Under the pieces are notes generated by a model, which saw only the letters and a program-made list of their open reading frames with translations, searched no databases and was not told the DNA's origin. Below are positions 33,335 through 44,622 of a stretch of DNA of 64,000 nucleotides, in pieces. Positions within the stretch are counted from its first letter, which is position 1. Every line of letters begins with the position of its first letter. Source of the stretch: Phanerochaete sordida (Eukaryota > Basidiomycota > Agaricomycetes > Polyporales > Phanerochaetaceae); assembly GCA_019973155.2 (NCBI GenBank), contig BPQB01000069.1:124001-188000 (forward strand), in the 5' to 3' direction. The position numbers were made by a program, and so were the translations under genes.

Positions 33335-34680
33335 ATGTCGCTCAAGGTCAACCCGCCGTATCGCGCCGAGCAGCTCGGTTCGCTCAAGCGGCCGCAGTTT
33401 CTGCTCGATAAGCGCGAAGAGTTCGACGCGGGCAAGTGCACGGCCGCGGAGCTCAAGGTCGCGGAGGACGAGGCTATCCGCGACATCGTCCAGATGCAGC
33501 GTGATGTAGGGATCAAGAGCATCACCGACGGCGAGTTCAGGCGGCACATGTTCTTCGAGGGTGTCTTTGACCAGATGGAGGGCATGAAGTATATCCCTGA
33601 AGGTGCGTCGCCGCCCGCGTTCTACTCCCTTCGCTCGCATGCCGACCATGCCCAGTTCCGCTTCACATGTTCATGGACTACGTCCCCGACGTCGCCGGTT
33701 TCAAGAAGCTCGCCTTCAAGAACGCGCCGTCGTACATCTGCGAAGGCAAGCTGCGCCGCACGAAGCCGTTCTACCTCGCGCAGTTCGAGGCGCTGAAAGC
33801 GCTGACGGACCCCTCGGAACATGCGAATCTCAAGCTGACCGTCTGCGCGCCGGAGTGGTACCACCTGCGTCACGGCGAGTACGCATACCCGAAGAGCGTG
33901 TACGCGAACGATGGTGCGCTCACCTTGTATCGTTCGCTCTGAACGAGCCTAAACTACTCACAGACGAATACTTCGCGGACATCGCCGCCGCGTACCGCGC
34001 CGAGTTCGCCGAGCTCTACGCCGCCGGCTGCCGCCACATCCAGATCGACGACCCTCTGCTCGCATACTTCTGCGCCGAGTCGATGATCACAGGCATGGAG
34101 GCGCTCGGGCTCGACCACGCCGCGCTCCTTGACACGTACGTACGCGCGTACAACGCGTGCCTCGCGGGCCGACCCGCGGACCTCGTCGTCGGCCTGCACC
34201 TCTGCCGCGGGAACTTCAAGGACGGCATGCACTTCAGCGAGGGCGGCTACGACCGCATCGCGACGAAGCTCTTCCGGGAGATCAACGTCGACACGTACTA
34301 CCTCGAGTACGACACGCCGCGCGCGGGCACCTTCGAGCCGCTCAAGCACCTCCCGCCGCACAAGAGCGTCATCCTCGGCCTCGTGTCGTCCAAGGTCCCC
34401 CAGGTGCGCGCGCTCCCCTGCGCAGTGCTGCTCATGCTGACCGCTCGCGCAGCTCGAGGACAAGGCCGAGCTCAAGCGCAAGGTGCACGACGCCGCGGCC
34501 GTCATCACGAGCGGCCCCGAGCCGCGCACCACCGCCGAGGCGCTCCACCAGATCTGCATCAGCCCGCAGTGCGGCTTCGCGTCGCACTCGGAGGGCAACA
34601 AGGTCACGCACGACGCCATGGTCAAGAAGCTCGCGCTCGTTGTCGAGACCGCACGCGAGCTCTGGCCGGGCGAGCTCTGA
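33335..34680 (+). CDS. MetE-like (YxjG-type) zinc methyltransferase, paralogue 2
   Basis: Four exons (33335-33602, 33656-33913, 33964-34403, 34453-34680) join in frame to 397 aa. It starts MSLKVNPPYRAEQLGSLKRP and aligns throughout with the minus-strand paralogue. Zinc ligands are in VGLHLCRGNFKDGMHF (His, Cys) and ICISPQCGFASHSEG (Cys). Other landmarks are ITDGEFRRHMFFEGVF, CAPEWYHLRHGEYAYPKS and YDTPRAGTFEPLKHLP. It has one intron fewer than paralogue 1 near the C-terminus: paralogue 1 is interrupted just before the RICISPQ segment. The role is the same predicted thiol methyl transfer. The 3' end lies 197 bp from the 3' end of the dioxygenase gene. Confidence 0.9.
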
Positions 34681-34877
34681 TCCCGCGGTGGGACGGAGGA
34701 TTTGCTCAACCAAAGCTGCTTTCGCTTTCTTTCCGCTACCGGCATACAGATTGTTGTACTATGTCCGTCCGCTCAACGCGGCTTGTAGCACTAGAGGTGT
34801 TGTAATTTATGACCTGTATCCTGCTGCGCGCGACGACGCATGCTTGCGTGCACCAACGAAAGCCAGGGAGTCACCGC

Positions 34878-36227
34878 TCACGCCGCCACTCCCACCACGC
34901 CCGCGCCGACGGTGTCGTCCACATGCTCCGTCCCGCGGCTCGCGCGCCACGTCTCGGGCCCCGTGCGGTTGTTCACGCGCTGGTTCCGCGTCCGGCGCGC
35001 GTACCACTCGCCCGCGGTCTCGCGCGACGCCCAGCGCGCGGGGTCCGGCGCGGCCGCCACGGCCGCCGCGATCTTCGAGGAGTGCTCGGCCAGCGCACGC
35101 AGCGGGACGCCGTCGGCCGGCCGCGTGAAGAAGACGAGCGACCAGCGCGTGTACGCGGCCTGTGCACCCGGCGGGGCGCTGTGGAGTGCGTGAGTCTCGG
35201 GTGTGAGGGGATAGGCGGGCGGACGTACACGACGCGGTGCAGGTTCGAGCGCAGGATGCCGCCGCTGAAAAGCGCGAGGGCGTCGCCGATGTTGCAGATT
35301 GCGTGACCAGGGAGGGGCTGCGCGCGTCAGTACCGCGCACGTTAGACGGACCATGGTGGCCGGTACACACCTTGACGTAGCACCACCCGTCTGCGCCGGG
35401 CGGGTACACCTGCAGCCCGCCGAGCCTGTTGACGAGGAAAGACTGCGCGCGGGTCAGCCCCCGAACCGCCGCAGAACCCACCTCCACTTACCAGAGACCC
35501 AAAATCCGTGTGCGCGCCGAGCGCCGCCTGCTCCGGGCGCATCTCCGGCGTCGGCGGCTTCCTGATGACGCGGCTCTCGCTGCCGCTGTGCTGCGCGGGG
35601 TCGTGGCGCGCGGCGAGCGTGCCCGGCGCGAGGCCGAGGCGCGCGTCGAACACGGCGAGGACGGCGGCGTTCACCGCGGCGGCGCCACGCGTCCACGGCA
35701 CGACGGTGTCCGCCATGCGCGCGTGCACGGGGCGCGGGTACGTGCGGTGCGCGACGCCCGGGAAGGCGCGCGCGTCGTCGGCCGCGACGTTGATGAACTC
35801 GACGCTGTCGCGCTGCCCGCTTTCGTCGACGGCGTTCGCGCCCTGCGCTTTGTACCTGGGGGCAAATCAGTGGGAGCGAGGCGCGCAGGGGCGGAGGCGT
35901 ACCCGAAGGACTTCCCGGTGTCGCCTTGCTCGAAGCGGAGCTTCTCCTCGAGCGGGAGGGCCATCGTCTCCGCGCCCATCTGGAACATGCGCTCGGCCTC
36001 GTCGTCGAGCCCGTGGTTCTTAAGGCTGTGAACAGAGCGATTAGCGGCTTGGCGCAGTTCCACATCTTTCGGAGCACTTACTACCAGAAGCCAAGTTTCG
36101 TGGCAGCTTCCCAAAGCTTGTCGGTCTCGCCCTGGTCGCCGTCCTTGATCAGCTGGTAGTCGATGACGAGCAGCGGGACGGTGGGAACGTCGTCAGGGAA
36201 GGGTGGGAGGTCGGGGAAGTCAGACAT
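34878..36227 (-). CDS. 2-oxoglutarate/Fe(II)-dependent dioxygenase (isopenicillin N synthase-like fold)
   Basis: The frame starts MSDFPDLPPFPDDVPTVPLL and is broken by about five short introns. The N-terminal non-heme dioxygenase region has LWEAATKLGFWYLKNHGLDD. The Fe ligands are the His and Asp of LGAHTDFGSL and the distal His of ILRSNLHRVV. The preceding GHAICNIGDALALFSGG is the usual DSBH strand. The 2-oxoglutarate anchor Arg and Ser are in YTRWSLVFFTRP. NRLGGLQVYPPGADGWCYVK is also characteristic. It is predicted to hydroxylate or desaturate a small molecule; the substrate is unknown. No signal peptide, so intracellular. On the minus strand GCCCTATATGTAC lies about 80 bp before the start and may serve as TATA. 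Nearby genes do not form an obvious metabolite cluster. Confidence 0.88.
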
Positions 36228-38039
36228 TTTTGGAGATGACTGCTCTGTCACAAGCCGTGAGATGCTGGTGGTGGAGAGCCGTTGAGCTGTTCAGAGACGG
36301 TGCCCAGTACATATAGGGCTCCTGGACGTGCCGGCAGGGATCTGATGACTTGGGGCACTTGACGCAGAGCCGCGAGAGCCGTGCTGCCAGTGTTCCCGCC
36401 GACTAGCTCTTCTCGAGGAGCGAGGGAACGTCATTGCCTAGGAAGCTCAAGTCCTAGTCAAGCGTGTGACGGGGCTTCGCTTCTGTTCCCGCGCGTCCCG
36501 CCCTACTATGCGGTGAGCAGCGATTAGAGCAGCCAGAAGTCATGCGCTCACGTGTCCAAGATATGACTTCACTATCAGCTTGCGGGCACTATGGCACGAT
36601 GTGCGCTTCTGCGTAGGCGTGCAGTTCCCGGAGACCAGCACCATAGTCAAGACCTGACGGTGGTTCAGGAAAGGCATGTCCAGCTGGATACGTATCTTTT
36701 CGTCAGTATGCTATCACGTTAGGGGTCAAGAGGCACGTTACCGTAGCTCTTCCACTTACTTTGCGCAAGATAAAGAGCAAGCAATTTCTCGTTTCCGAAA
36801 CAGCATCCCGTCGCAGCGTAAGAAGCAGACGCCGGAGCGCTCAGCGCGGAGGGATAGGCAACCTACTGCAGGCCCAGGAAGCAGCACATGCAAAGTCCGC
36901 CTCTATCCCGTGCGATGCTGTACAGAACATCGTTCGCGGGCGCTGCTCCCGCTAACCTTAAGGAATGCCGACGTGAAGATGCCTCGTAGACGACTGCAGC
37001 ACGGCATAGCCAACCGTTCGAAGTCGTTGTCGCGCGAAGTAGCTGGATGGCCTGCCGAGTCGCCATTACGTGACCAGAGAATTTGGGAACTGCTTGAGCC
37101 GACAAAGGAAAGGGCTTTACGACGAACGCGCGTCTGGTTCATGGTGGAAAGCGAAGAGGGCGCTTTCAGCGGCTTTGTCCTCGGAGATCGGTTCGCTTGA
37201 TTGCCATAGTTACGCGAACCGATCCTATCTGCCTCTCAATGACGTAGGGCTAGGCTGTACACTCAAAAATTGCAGGAGGCCATCACAAGCTGATTTTGAG
37301 GCGTTATTAGCTGCAGCAGACGGGTTGAGCGAGATGCGGGGTTTGAGGTTTGGGGTTTATGAAACCCTAAACCCCGAAACCCCGGGCCTCCTCAGCACTT
37401 GCGCGTCTTCTGGCTGGGTTTCTGGCGCCAAGCACCGTACCATTGGCTGATGTGTGAGCTTTCTGAGCTCTCCTCATGACCTCGCAGCTCAAGTCCTCGT
37501 CGTCATGAGGAAGCGGCGGGATTTGGCCAGCTCAGACGGACGCCCGCTTCGTGGCGCGGGGCTATCCGATCCGGCCTCGTCATACCCGAGACAGGCGCTT
37601 TGCATGTTGGTCTCGACCTCTTCCACACTTTCTATACTCGTACCCCTCCATGCTCGTCCTTGCCTGCAGAACGGCGGACCGGTCTCGTTTGGAGGGAGGT
37701 CAACTGGCCCGAGCATCGCTGACAGGGTAGCGTCCGAGCACATGGCGGATCATCACATGGACGACCGCTCTTCGCGTCTCCTCGAATACGCCGTGATAGA
37801 AGCCTTGGACACGAGATCGGTTGGAATGTACGTTTCCTTCTTCCCCGTCGCGCCGTACAACCTTGACGTCAAGCCAGCTCGCCGCTGTGCCCCAAATGGA
37901 GCCCTCGCCGCGTCTGCAGCACGTCAACTGACCGCCCGTCATCCAACCTTGCGCTGGCCGGCGAACGTGGAACGTCCATCAGCACCCGACCACCGCTTTA
38001 AGACGGGCTCGGGGCCCTCCAAAGCGACCCAGCATCGCG
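36228..38039. other. 1.8-kb space upstream of the GH79 gene
   Basis: No gene is supported. Frames at 36676-37200 and 37454-38182 lack domains, and the second overlaps the GH79 signal-peptide exon in another frame. The segment contains a telomere-like palindrome at 37338-37384. The last few hundred bases should hold the GH79 promoter. Confidence 0.45.
37338..37384. repeat. Palindrome of GGGTTT/AAACCC motifs (left copy)
   Basis: Left arm GGGGTTTGAGGTTTGGGGTT and right arm AAACCCTAAACCCCGAAACC face each other around a three-base centre. The arms are about 22 bp with few mismatches. AAACCCTAAACCCC resembles telomeric CCCTAA-type repeats. A related sequence lies at 44391-44450. The two bracket the GH79-GH92 pair. 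Confidence 0.8.
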
Positions 38040-40106
38040 ATGTTCTCTCCTCTGACCCTTGCCTTGCTTTCGGGCGTGCTCGCGGGCTGCTACGCGCAGT
38101 CAGCAAACGCGACGAACTCTACGAGCTCTGCCAGTGTCGTCCTGCCCATCTTCGCGTCCTCGGACAGCCAACCGCTGTCTAACACGCTACTGTCCTTCAG
38201 CATCGAGCAGGATCGCTGGCCAGACTGGACCGGCATCGACGAGCGCAACGAGTTCACGCACGCCGCGCTCACAAACCTCGCGCACCTGACGGGACGGCCG
38301 CCCAAGATCAGAGTAGGCGCAAATTCGGAGGACAAGACTGTCTGGGACCCAACAGTCACGGTGCGCCATGTGCTCGATCGATTCGCGTCTGGCACTGAAC
38401 TCTTTGCAGGTCAACGTGGACGAGTTCCCTCCGCCGAACACGGTAACACCCTACCCCGAAGCGACCCACATCGCTGTTGGAGACGAGTACTACGTGCTAT
38501 CAAAATGGCTTCCCGCAGGTGCGTGACGCGACGCGTTGCTTCTCTGAACCAAAACTCACCACCACGCGCAGGCACACACATGACCTGGGGTGTGAACCTC
38601 GGGCTCGACAACGCGACGAACGCGCTGAACATGGCGAACGCGATCCTGCGCGCCTTTCTCACGCCCGCGGTGAAGCTGAGCGGCGTAGTGCTCGACCTCA
38701 TCGAGATCGGTGAGTCGCTCCCGCCTTCACGTCTGCTCCCCACCGACGCCCCCGCCAGGCAACGAGGCGGACCTCTACGCGAACAACGGCCTCCGCAACA
38801 GCAGCTACAACGTCGAGGCGTACGTCCCCGACTGGATCAACATCTCGACGCCCGTCGCGGACGCCATCCAGGCACACCCGCTCGCGCGTCGCGCTGAGGC
38901 GAAGCGCGACGCGGACACCGTCCAGGGCCCTGTGCACATCCAGGCGTGCTCCTTCGCGGGGCAGGGCTTCACGCCGACGGAGGTCTTCGAGATGGGCCTA
39001 CTCGACAGCACGCCGGGCGAGCTCGTGACTGTGTACGCGTCATTCCGTCAATTCTAAGCCTTGTGTCGATGCTAAGCTGTGCCGCAGGGTATCCCAGCAC
39101 CGATACTCGGCTGCGTTCTGCCAGGGCGGCGACTTCCCGCTTGTGTCGTTCATGAACAAGGCGTCCGTGCGCAGCAACTTGACGCTCTTCGAGGACGACA
39201 TCGCTGCGACCGTAGAGGAGGGACTGGCGTATATCCTTGGGTATGTGTGTCCTTCTGCTCGCACTTGCACTGCTAACAAAAGTTCAGTGAGACCGGGTCC
39301 ATCGCGTGCCACGGGGCGCCCGGCGTGTCGAACACCGCTGGCGCAGCACTCTGGGTTGTCGACTACACGCTCTTTGCCGCCACCATCGGCATCGGCGAGC
39401 TGTACTTCCACGAGGGTATCGGCTTCAAGTACAACTTTGTACGTACCGCCCAGGGCCTCCACGGCTGCCTAGCTGACACGCGCGCGCGCAGATCCAGCCC
39501 GTCTCGCTGAACCGCTCCACCGTCGACGGCAGCCCGCTCGACCCGCCACAGCCGCCGCACATCCAGCCGTCGTACTACGCCGCGCTGCTCATCGGCAGCG
39601 CGACCGGCACGAACTCGCTCCCGTTCCCGTGGCCCTTCGCGCACGGCACGCTCATGTCGCCCGCGAGCAGCGCGTGGGCGAGTGCGCGCATCGCCGAGCT
39701 GGACGTTCCGCTCGACACCGTCAGCGGCTACGCCGTGTACGAGCGCGGCGTGCTCGCGCGCGCCGTCTTCGTCAACCTCGACGCGTGGCTCAGCAGCGCG
39801 GAGGCCGCGGGCGCGACGCGCCCGTCCGTGCACCTCGACCTCGGCTTCGTTCTCTCGGGCGCGCAGACGGGCGCGCCCAACGCCGGCGCGGGCATGAGCG
39901 TGGACGGCTTCGCGCGTGCGACGATGCAGGTCCGCCGGCTTGGCGTCGACCATGCGGACGACCTCGCGAACCTCACCTGGGCGGGTCAGTCGTACGAGAC
40001 GGCGGACGCGAGCCCCGAGGGTCCGCTTGTTGTCGAGAGCGTGCCTGTCTCGCGCGGTGTGCGTATTCAGTCGAGCGAGGCTTTGTTGGTCACATTCGAG
40101 CTGTAG
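38040..40106 (+). CDS. Secreted GH79 family glycosidase (beta-glucuronidase type)
   Basis: A signal peptide (MFSPLTLALLSGVLAGCYAQ) is followed by the GH79 start (LSNTLLSFSIEQDRWPDWTG). THMTWGVNLGLDN and VLDLIEIGNEADLYANNGLR follow. The Glu in IGNEAD corresponds to the family's acid/base residue; the usual motif is NEPD, so Ala for Pro is slightly unusual. VEAYVPDWINIS fits. The C-terminal beta domain (YAVYERGVLARAVFVNLDAW) is typical of family 79. Several short introns interrupt it, the first donor GTGCGC near 38362 with acceptor at about 38410. It is predicted to remove glucuronic or 4-O-methyl-glucuronic acid from proteoglycan or arabinogalactan side chains outside the cell. It is tail-to-tail with the GH92 gene, 393 bp apart. 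Confidence 0.87.
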
Positions 40107-40499
40107 GGTCGAATCATTGTGCGTAGCGTTTTCGGGATATATCCAATAAAATGCAGGATACCCTGCGGTTTCGGGCACGAGCCTCAACGATGCGTACTTC
40201 ATGATGATCTGACAAGCCGGAAAGCGACGTAGTCATTGTGTGCGTCATGTGCAGCGAAGACCAAGTCCAGCCGTCCAAGTCAAGCTCGTGCAACGATGTC
40301 CAACAGACTATCAAGTGCCCGGGTCTCTGGCTGAATGCGCTGTCTTCATGCGCAATAGCAGCTAAAGTCCTCTCATTTCATCTTTTCATATCACTGTCGT
40401 ACAAGTACACTTCCTATGTCCAAGCATGTTTCCCGACTATCCAACTACAGCTCATCCCGCACACCCCGTGCGCCCTCCACGTCCTACGCCGCGCACGCG
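40107..40499. other. Tail-to-tail spacer between GH79 and GH92
   Basis: 393 bp shared by two converging 3' ends. No gene. An ATCCAATAAAATGC stretch at 40142 could act as a polyadenylation signal for GH79. Confidence 0.45.
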
Positions 40500-43400
40500 T
40501 CAGATTGCGTCCTGGACCCGGAGCACATGCGGAGCACGCACGAGTGTCTCGCTGGCCCACGCCTGCGGGCTCGCGCTCATGCTGAACGCGACGTCCGCGC
40601 CGCGCACGATCTGCTCGTGGCGAATAATAGGCGACTCGAGCGCGACGCCGTCGACGGTCACGCCCGCGACGTACGGCTTGCCGGAGCTTGCGCCTGGCGC
40701 GGAAATGACGAGCGGGCGTGGCGAGCCGGGGAGGTCGATGGAGATGTGGTCGAAGAACGGGCTGCGTAGAGATGTCAGCTGTCGCGAAGGATGACGGACA
40801 CCGGTAACTTGAATAAGACGCACCTGCCGACGACGTACTCGCCCGACACGGGGTCCACGGGGTAGAAGCCGACCGCGCTGAACAGGTACCACGCGCTCAT
40901 CTGGCCGCAGTCCTCGTTCTGTTGAACGTCATTTCAGTCATGAGAGTACAGCCCAAGGCAGAAAAGTGGAATGCATACGCCAGAGAGCCCATTCACAGTC
41001 GCGTTGTAGTTCTCTGCTGCGATGGAGCGAACGCGTTCTTGCGTGCGCGACGCTGCGCCTGCCAGCGCGTACAGGTACGGGATATGGTGCGAAGGCTGAC
41101 AAAGAGTCTGTTCAGACGAACTCATGCAGCCAAGAGTGAATACGCACTTCATTCGTATGGTCATTGTGCCCTACATCAGAGAATGATGAGCAGCCCGCAC
41201 TTCGGATCCGCCACAGAAGCCACCCACCTCCGTCGAAATGCTCGTCCAAAAACGCGACAAAGCTCTTGTTCCCGCCGCGCCTCGCAATCAACGCCGGCAC
41301 GTCGTGCACGACGTCGAACGTGTACGCCCACTTGTCGCCCTCGGTCCAGCCCTCGTTCGGGCCCGCCCACGCGCCGCTCGCGTTCCGCGCCTCCATGAAG
41401 CCTGTGCCGGCGTTGAAGATGCTGAAGGGCGTGCTGAGCGACCGGTTGAGGAAGAAGGCCGCGTCCGCCGAGCGGTTGAGCTGTGAGGCGAGCACGGACA
41501 CGGCGTAGTCGTCGTCTGGTAGAGGGTCAGCAACGCCGAGGGCAACATAGACAAAATGACGTACATGCGTAGTCTAGCGTCCTCGAAGCGCTCTCGCTAT
41601 GCACGTCGTCCGCGACCCAGCCTTTCGTCTCATACACAGAGCTCAGGCCTGCGCGAACTTCGTAGCCAACGTTCTATGACACTGATGAGAGTCGGTGGCG
41701 CCGAACGACGCAAGCCAGCGTACCTCTTCCCGGTCAAAGTATCTGCAGAATTCTCAGCTAATGTGTTTAAATACACGCCACCGTGTGTACGCACGAGATC
41801 GTCCAGTCGTCCTCTGGCGGCACAGTCGCGTCCTTGTGCACGGCTTCCCACGCGAGGTCGAGATCGAAGTCCGTAAAGCCCTTGAGGACGGCTTCCGCGA
41901 TGAGAGAGTCGGCATGCGTGCCAACCTACAAAGACGTCAGCGATCTGCACGAATATACCATGGATCCCGAGGGCCGGACCATGATATTTGTCTCTGTGGG
42001 GCACAGTCAGTCTCAGCAGTCGTGGAAGTAGACGGGCGAAGCTGAGCAGACATACCAACGATGTTCTTCCACATAGGAAGCCACCCGCCCTGTGCAGCCA
42101 TATTGGTCAAATGTCATCAGTGCGATTAACCAGTGCACACACCTCGACGTAGTCTTGGAGCATGCTCTGCACCATGCCGTTGATGCGCTCTGGCGCAAGG
42201 AGGATCTGCCACGCCCAGGCGGCGCGGAAGGTATCCTGGACCGAACGTCAATTGAGCGACGTCAAGGAGAAACAGAGAGCCGTACCCAGATCGAGTAGCC
42301 TGTGTACGATTCGCCCTCATGGACAGCGTCGTCATACCCAGAGTAGTACCGCCCGCCCTCGCTCTGCTCGTACGGGTACTGCTTCGCGTCAGCGCAGCCC
42401 AACAAGCAGGGAAAGAGGGCCCTGCCCACCTGCAGCGCATGGAAGACACCAGTGTAGAACACCGTCTTCTGCTCTTCGTCCACACCCTGAATCTGTATCC
42501 TGTCGAGCTTCTCCGCCCACGCAGCCCGCGTGCCGCGCGCCGTCTCCTCAAGGGCCGTCCCATCCGGAATCTCCTCCTCCAAGTTCCTCCGCGCCTGCTC
42601 GACAGAGATGAACGACACGCCGACGCGCACGTCCACGCTCTTCACGCCCTCCGCAAACCTGACGTACGCCGCGACCTGCGCGCCCTCGGCACTGCTGGCG
42701 TTCGGGCGCAGCGCACCCGAGCCCGCGCCCGCTGTGCCCCACTCGAGGATAGGCTCGCTGAAGCGCGCGACGAAGTACCCGCGGAAGCTGGGCGCGGCGT
42801 TGGGCCCGATGATGAAGTCCTGCCGCTCGGCGTTCGTGCCGCTGATCTCGCGCGCGGACGCGTCGACGGCGACGCTTCCGTGCGGGAATGTCACGTTCGT
42901 GGGGTCTGCAGAACCCATCACCGATGCGCGCGACGCCTCGAGCAGCACCCAGGGACGTGCATTTCCGGTGAAGGTGAAGCGGAGGTGGCCGACGCGGGAC
43001 GCTGGAGAAGTAGGTGGTCAGCCCGAGCCAGTACTCGCGGAAAACGAGCACCTACTAGCACTCTGCTCGACGAAGACACCCTCGTCATTCTCGTCGTTCA
43101 GCTGCACGCTGTAGTAGCTCGCGCTGACGACCTCGTCCGCATGCTCGAAGCGCATCCCGCGGTCCTCAAAGCGCGGCCTGACGTCACCGAGGCCGGGCAC
43201 GAGGACCACCTGCGCGCTCTCGCCCATCCATATCGCGGGCTGGTGCGTGCCCTGGAAGCCGTGGATGCTGCCGTCGGTGTAGTTGTACGGCGTCACGGAG
43301 ACGTAGTTCTCGCGCGTCTGCGCGACCCAGCGCGTCATCGCGAACGGCGGCGCGGTCGAGGGTATCATCCCGCCTGAGCCGTTTGGCGAGTCACCGCCGT

Positions 43401-43598
43401 TGCCTATGAAGCTGTCGGATGATATGATGTGGGTATCTCGAAGACGTGGGGCTCGATGAGGACGTACGGGTCGACGTGGTCCACTGCATCGCTGGGCGGG
43501 TCTCGGAACACCGCTGGCGGAAGTCGACGCGCGGATGCGTCCACAAGCCCCGTAATCGCAGCAAACACTAGGACCAAGTGAGCTGCCTTACTCCGCAT
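40500..43598 (-). CDS. Secreted GH92 exo-alpha-mannosidase
   Basis: The start at 43598 gives a signal peptide (MRSKAAHLVLVFAAITGLVD). Many exons follow. GH92 landmarks in order: IGNGGDSPNGSGGMIPSTAP, TRENYVSVTPYNYTDGSIHG, FQGTHQPAIWMGES, FYTGVFHALQ, GRYYSGYDDAVHEGESYTGY, the GGWLPMWKN region (by reading), TGFMEARNASGAWAGPNEGW with TEGDKWAYTFDVVHD, and NEDCGQMSAWYLFSAVGFYP. The C-terminal sandwich is SPFFDHISIDLPG...SMSASPQAWAS. GH92 enzymes are Ca-dependent inverting exo-alpha-mannosidases that trim alpha-linked mannose from N- or O-glycans and mannan. The HNEDCGQM segment carries expected catalytic/Ca residues. Exon joins in the middle (about 41560-42060) are not fully resolved here. The protein is secreted, so the likely target is mannoprotein or mannan. 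Confidence 0.88.
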
Positions 43599-43794
43599 GG
43601 TTCGAAGGTCGTCCGAGAGAGGTGCTCGTCGACGTCGAGGGCAAAGATGAGGTGCATGCAAGCGGGGTCTCACATGAGCTGTGCACGTGACACGCCCATG
43701 CGGCGGCAACTTCTCTGTAGCCTTCTTCAAACCGTGTTCTCGCCAAGTACGACGCGTATCGAGCGTGGCTCTCCTCTAGTTTTGGGTCTATGTC

Positions 43795-44040
43795 TTGAAA
43801 GTATGCTATACTATCTGTAGTCTTCAAGAACAGACTACGTACCATTTTGTGTCATCGCACGCCTTCCGCGAGCGCACGGGCGGACTCAGCTCGGGCTCCA
43901 CGACACTCCATTCCTCTCCCAAACGCACTACGATGGTACGGGCGTTCTCACTTCTGTGGCTGCTGCGCGTACGCTCTCGCGCGACGTCTCAGCATCGGCT
44001 CGCGCTTCTCCCCTGCCCGACCGCCGTCACATAATCCGCC
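43795..44040 (+). pseudogene. Decayed partial copy of the F-box/NTase-like gene
   Basis: One frame reads AFRERTGGLSSGSTTLHSSP where the intact gene at 44623 has AFRELQERTGTLISGSTALQ. Further on it reads RATSQHRLALLPCPTAV where the intact gene has RATLEHRLALLLLPDRRV. A 9-bp deletion separates Arg and Glu of the first motif, and the whole middle (the DLDLY and following region) is missing. It lies about 580 bp upstream of the intact copy in the same orientation. This is a tandem-duplication relic. Confidence 0.75.
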
Positions 44041-44390
44041 CAGCCGCGAGAGAACGTACAAGGCCCCGGGCATACACTCCCTCGTCATGGTACCGTCTTC
44101 CTCCCCTACAGCTAAGACGGTGCCGCATTTTTGTGCTGCTGGCAGTGTTCTGCGCTGCGGGGACGTTAAGGTGGTGCGCGAGGGCTTGGTAAGGGAGAGG
44201 GAGTAGTGGATCCGTGCTGTGAGCGCCGGATGGGCTAACTCTGAGCATGCGTCGTGAGCAGCCTGCAACGGTAGGGCACTATGAGTGCTTTTTAGACCCC
44301 TATGCCAACGTCTTTGAGTAGGTCTGGGCCCTAATACTGTTGAAATAAAACCTGGGTGCCAGCTGAAGCCCTGGAGAACGCAAACTTGGT

Positions 44391-44450
44391 TTAAGGGTTT
44401 GAGGTTGGAAACCCTAACGCCGCGGATAAACCCTAGAACCCCAAACCCTG
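44391..44450. repeat. Palindrome of GGGTTT/AAACCC motifs (right copy)
   Basis: GGGTTTGAGGTT on the left faces AACCCCAAACCC on the right, with inner AAACCCTAA and AAACCCTAG motifs. The left arm is nearly the same as the arm at 37338-37384 (GGGTTTGAGGTT in both). It lies between the decayed and the intact F-box/NTase-like copies. Confidence 0.75.
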
Positions 44451-44622
44451 CACGCTGAAAAATGCTCCCACTGCTACCCGCACCTCGTGGGGCCACTCCA
44501 GAAATATACCACGAGTCCTGGGAAAGATATTCATTTCTGCAAACGAGCTTTTCGGTCGATCCTCCCCAATAATATCCGACTCCCTCTTGTCTGCGCAGGA
44601 TCCATCGTCATAGCCCACAACC

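Noticed and set aside
36676..37200. 174-codon plus-strand frame
   Set aside because: No domain; lies in a noncoding space between two well-supported genes.
37454..38182. 242-codon frame upstream of GH79
   Set aside because: It overlaps the GH79 signal-peptide exon in another frame and has no recognisable domain.
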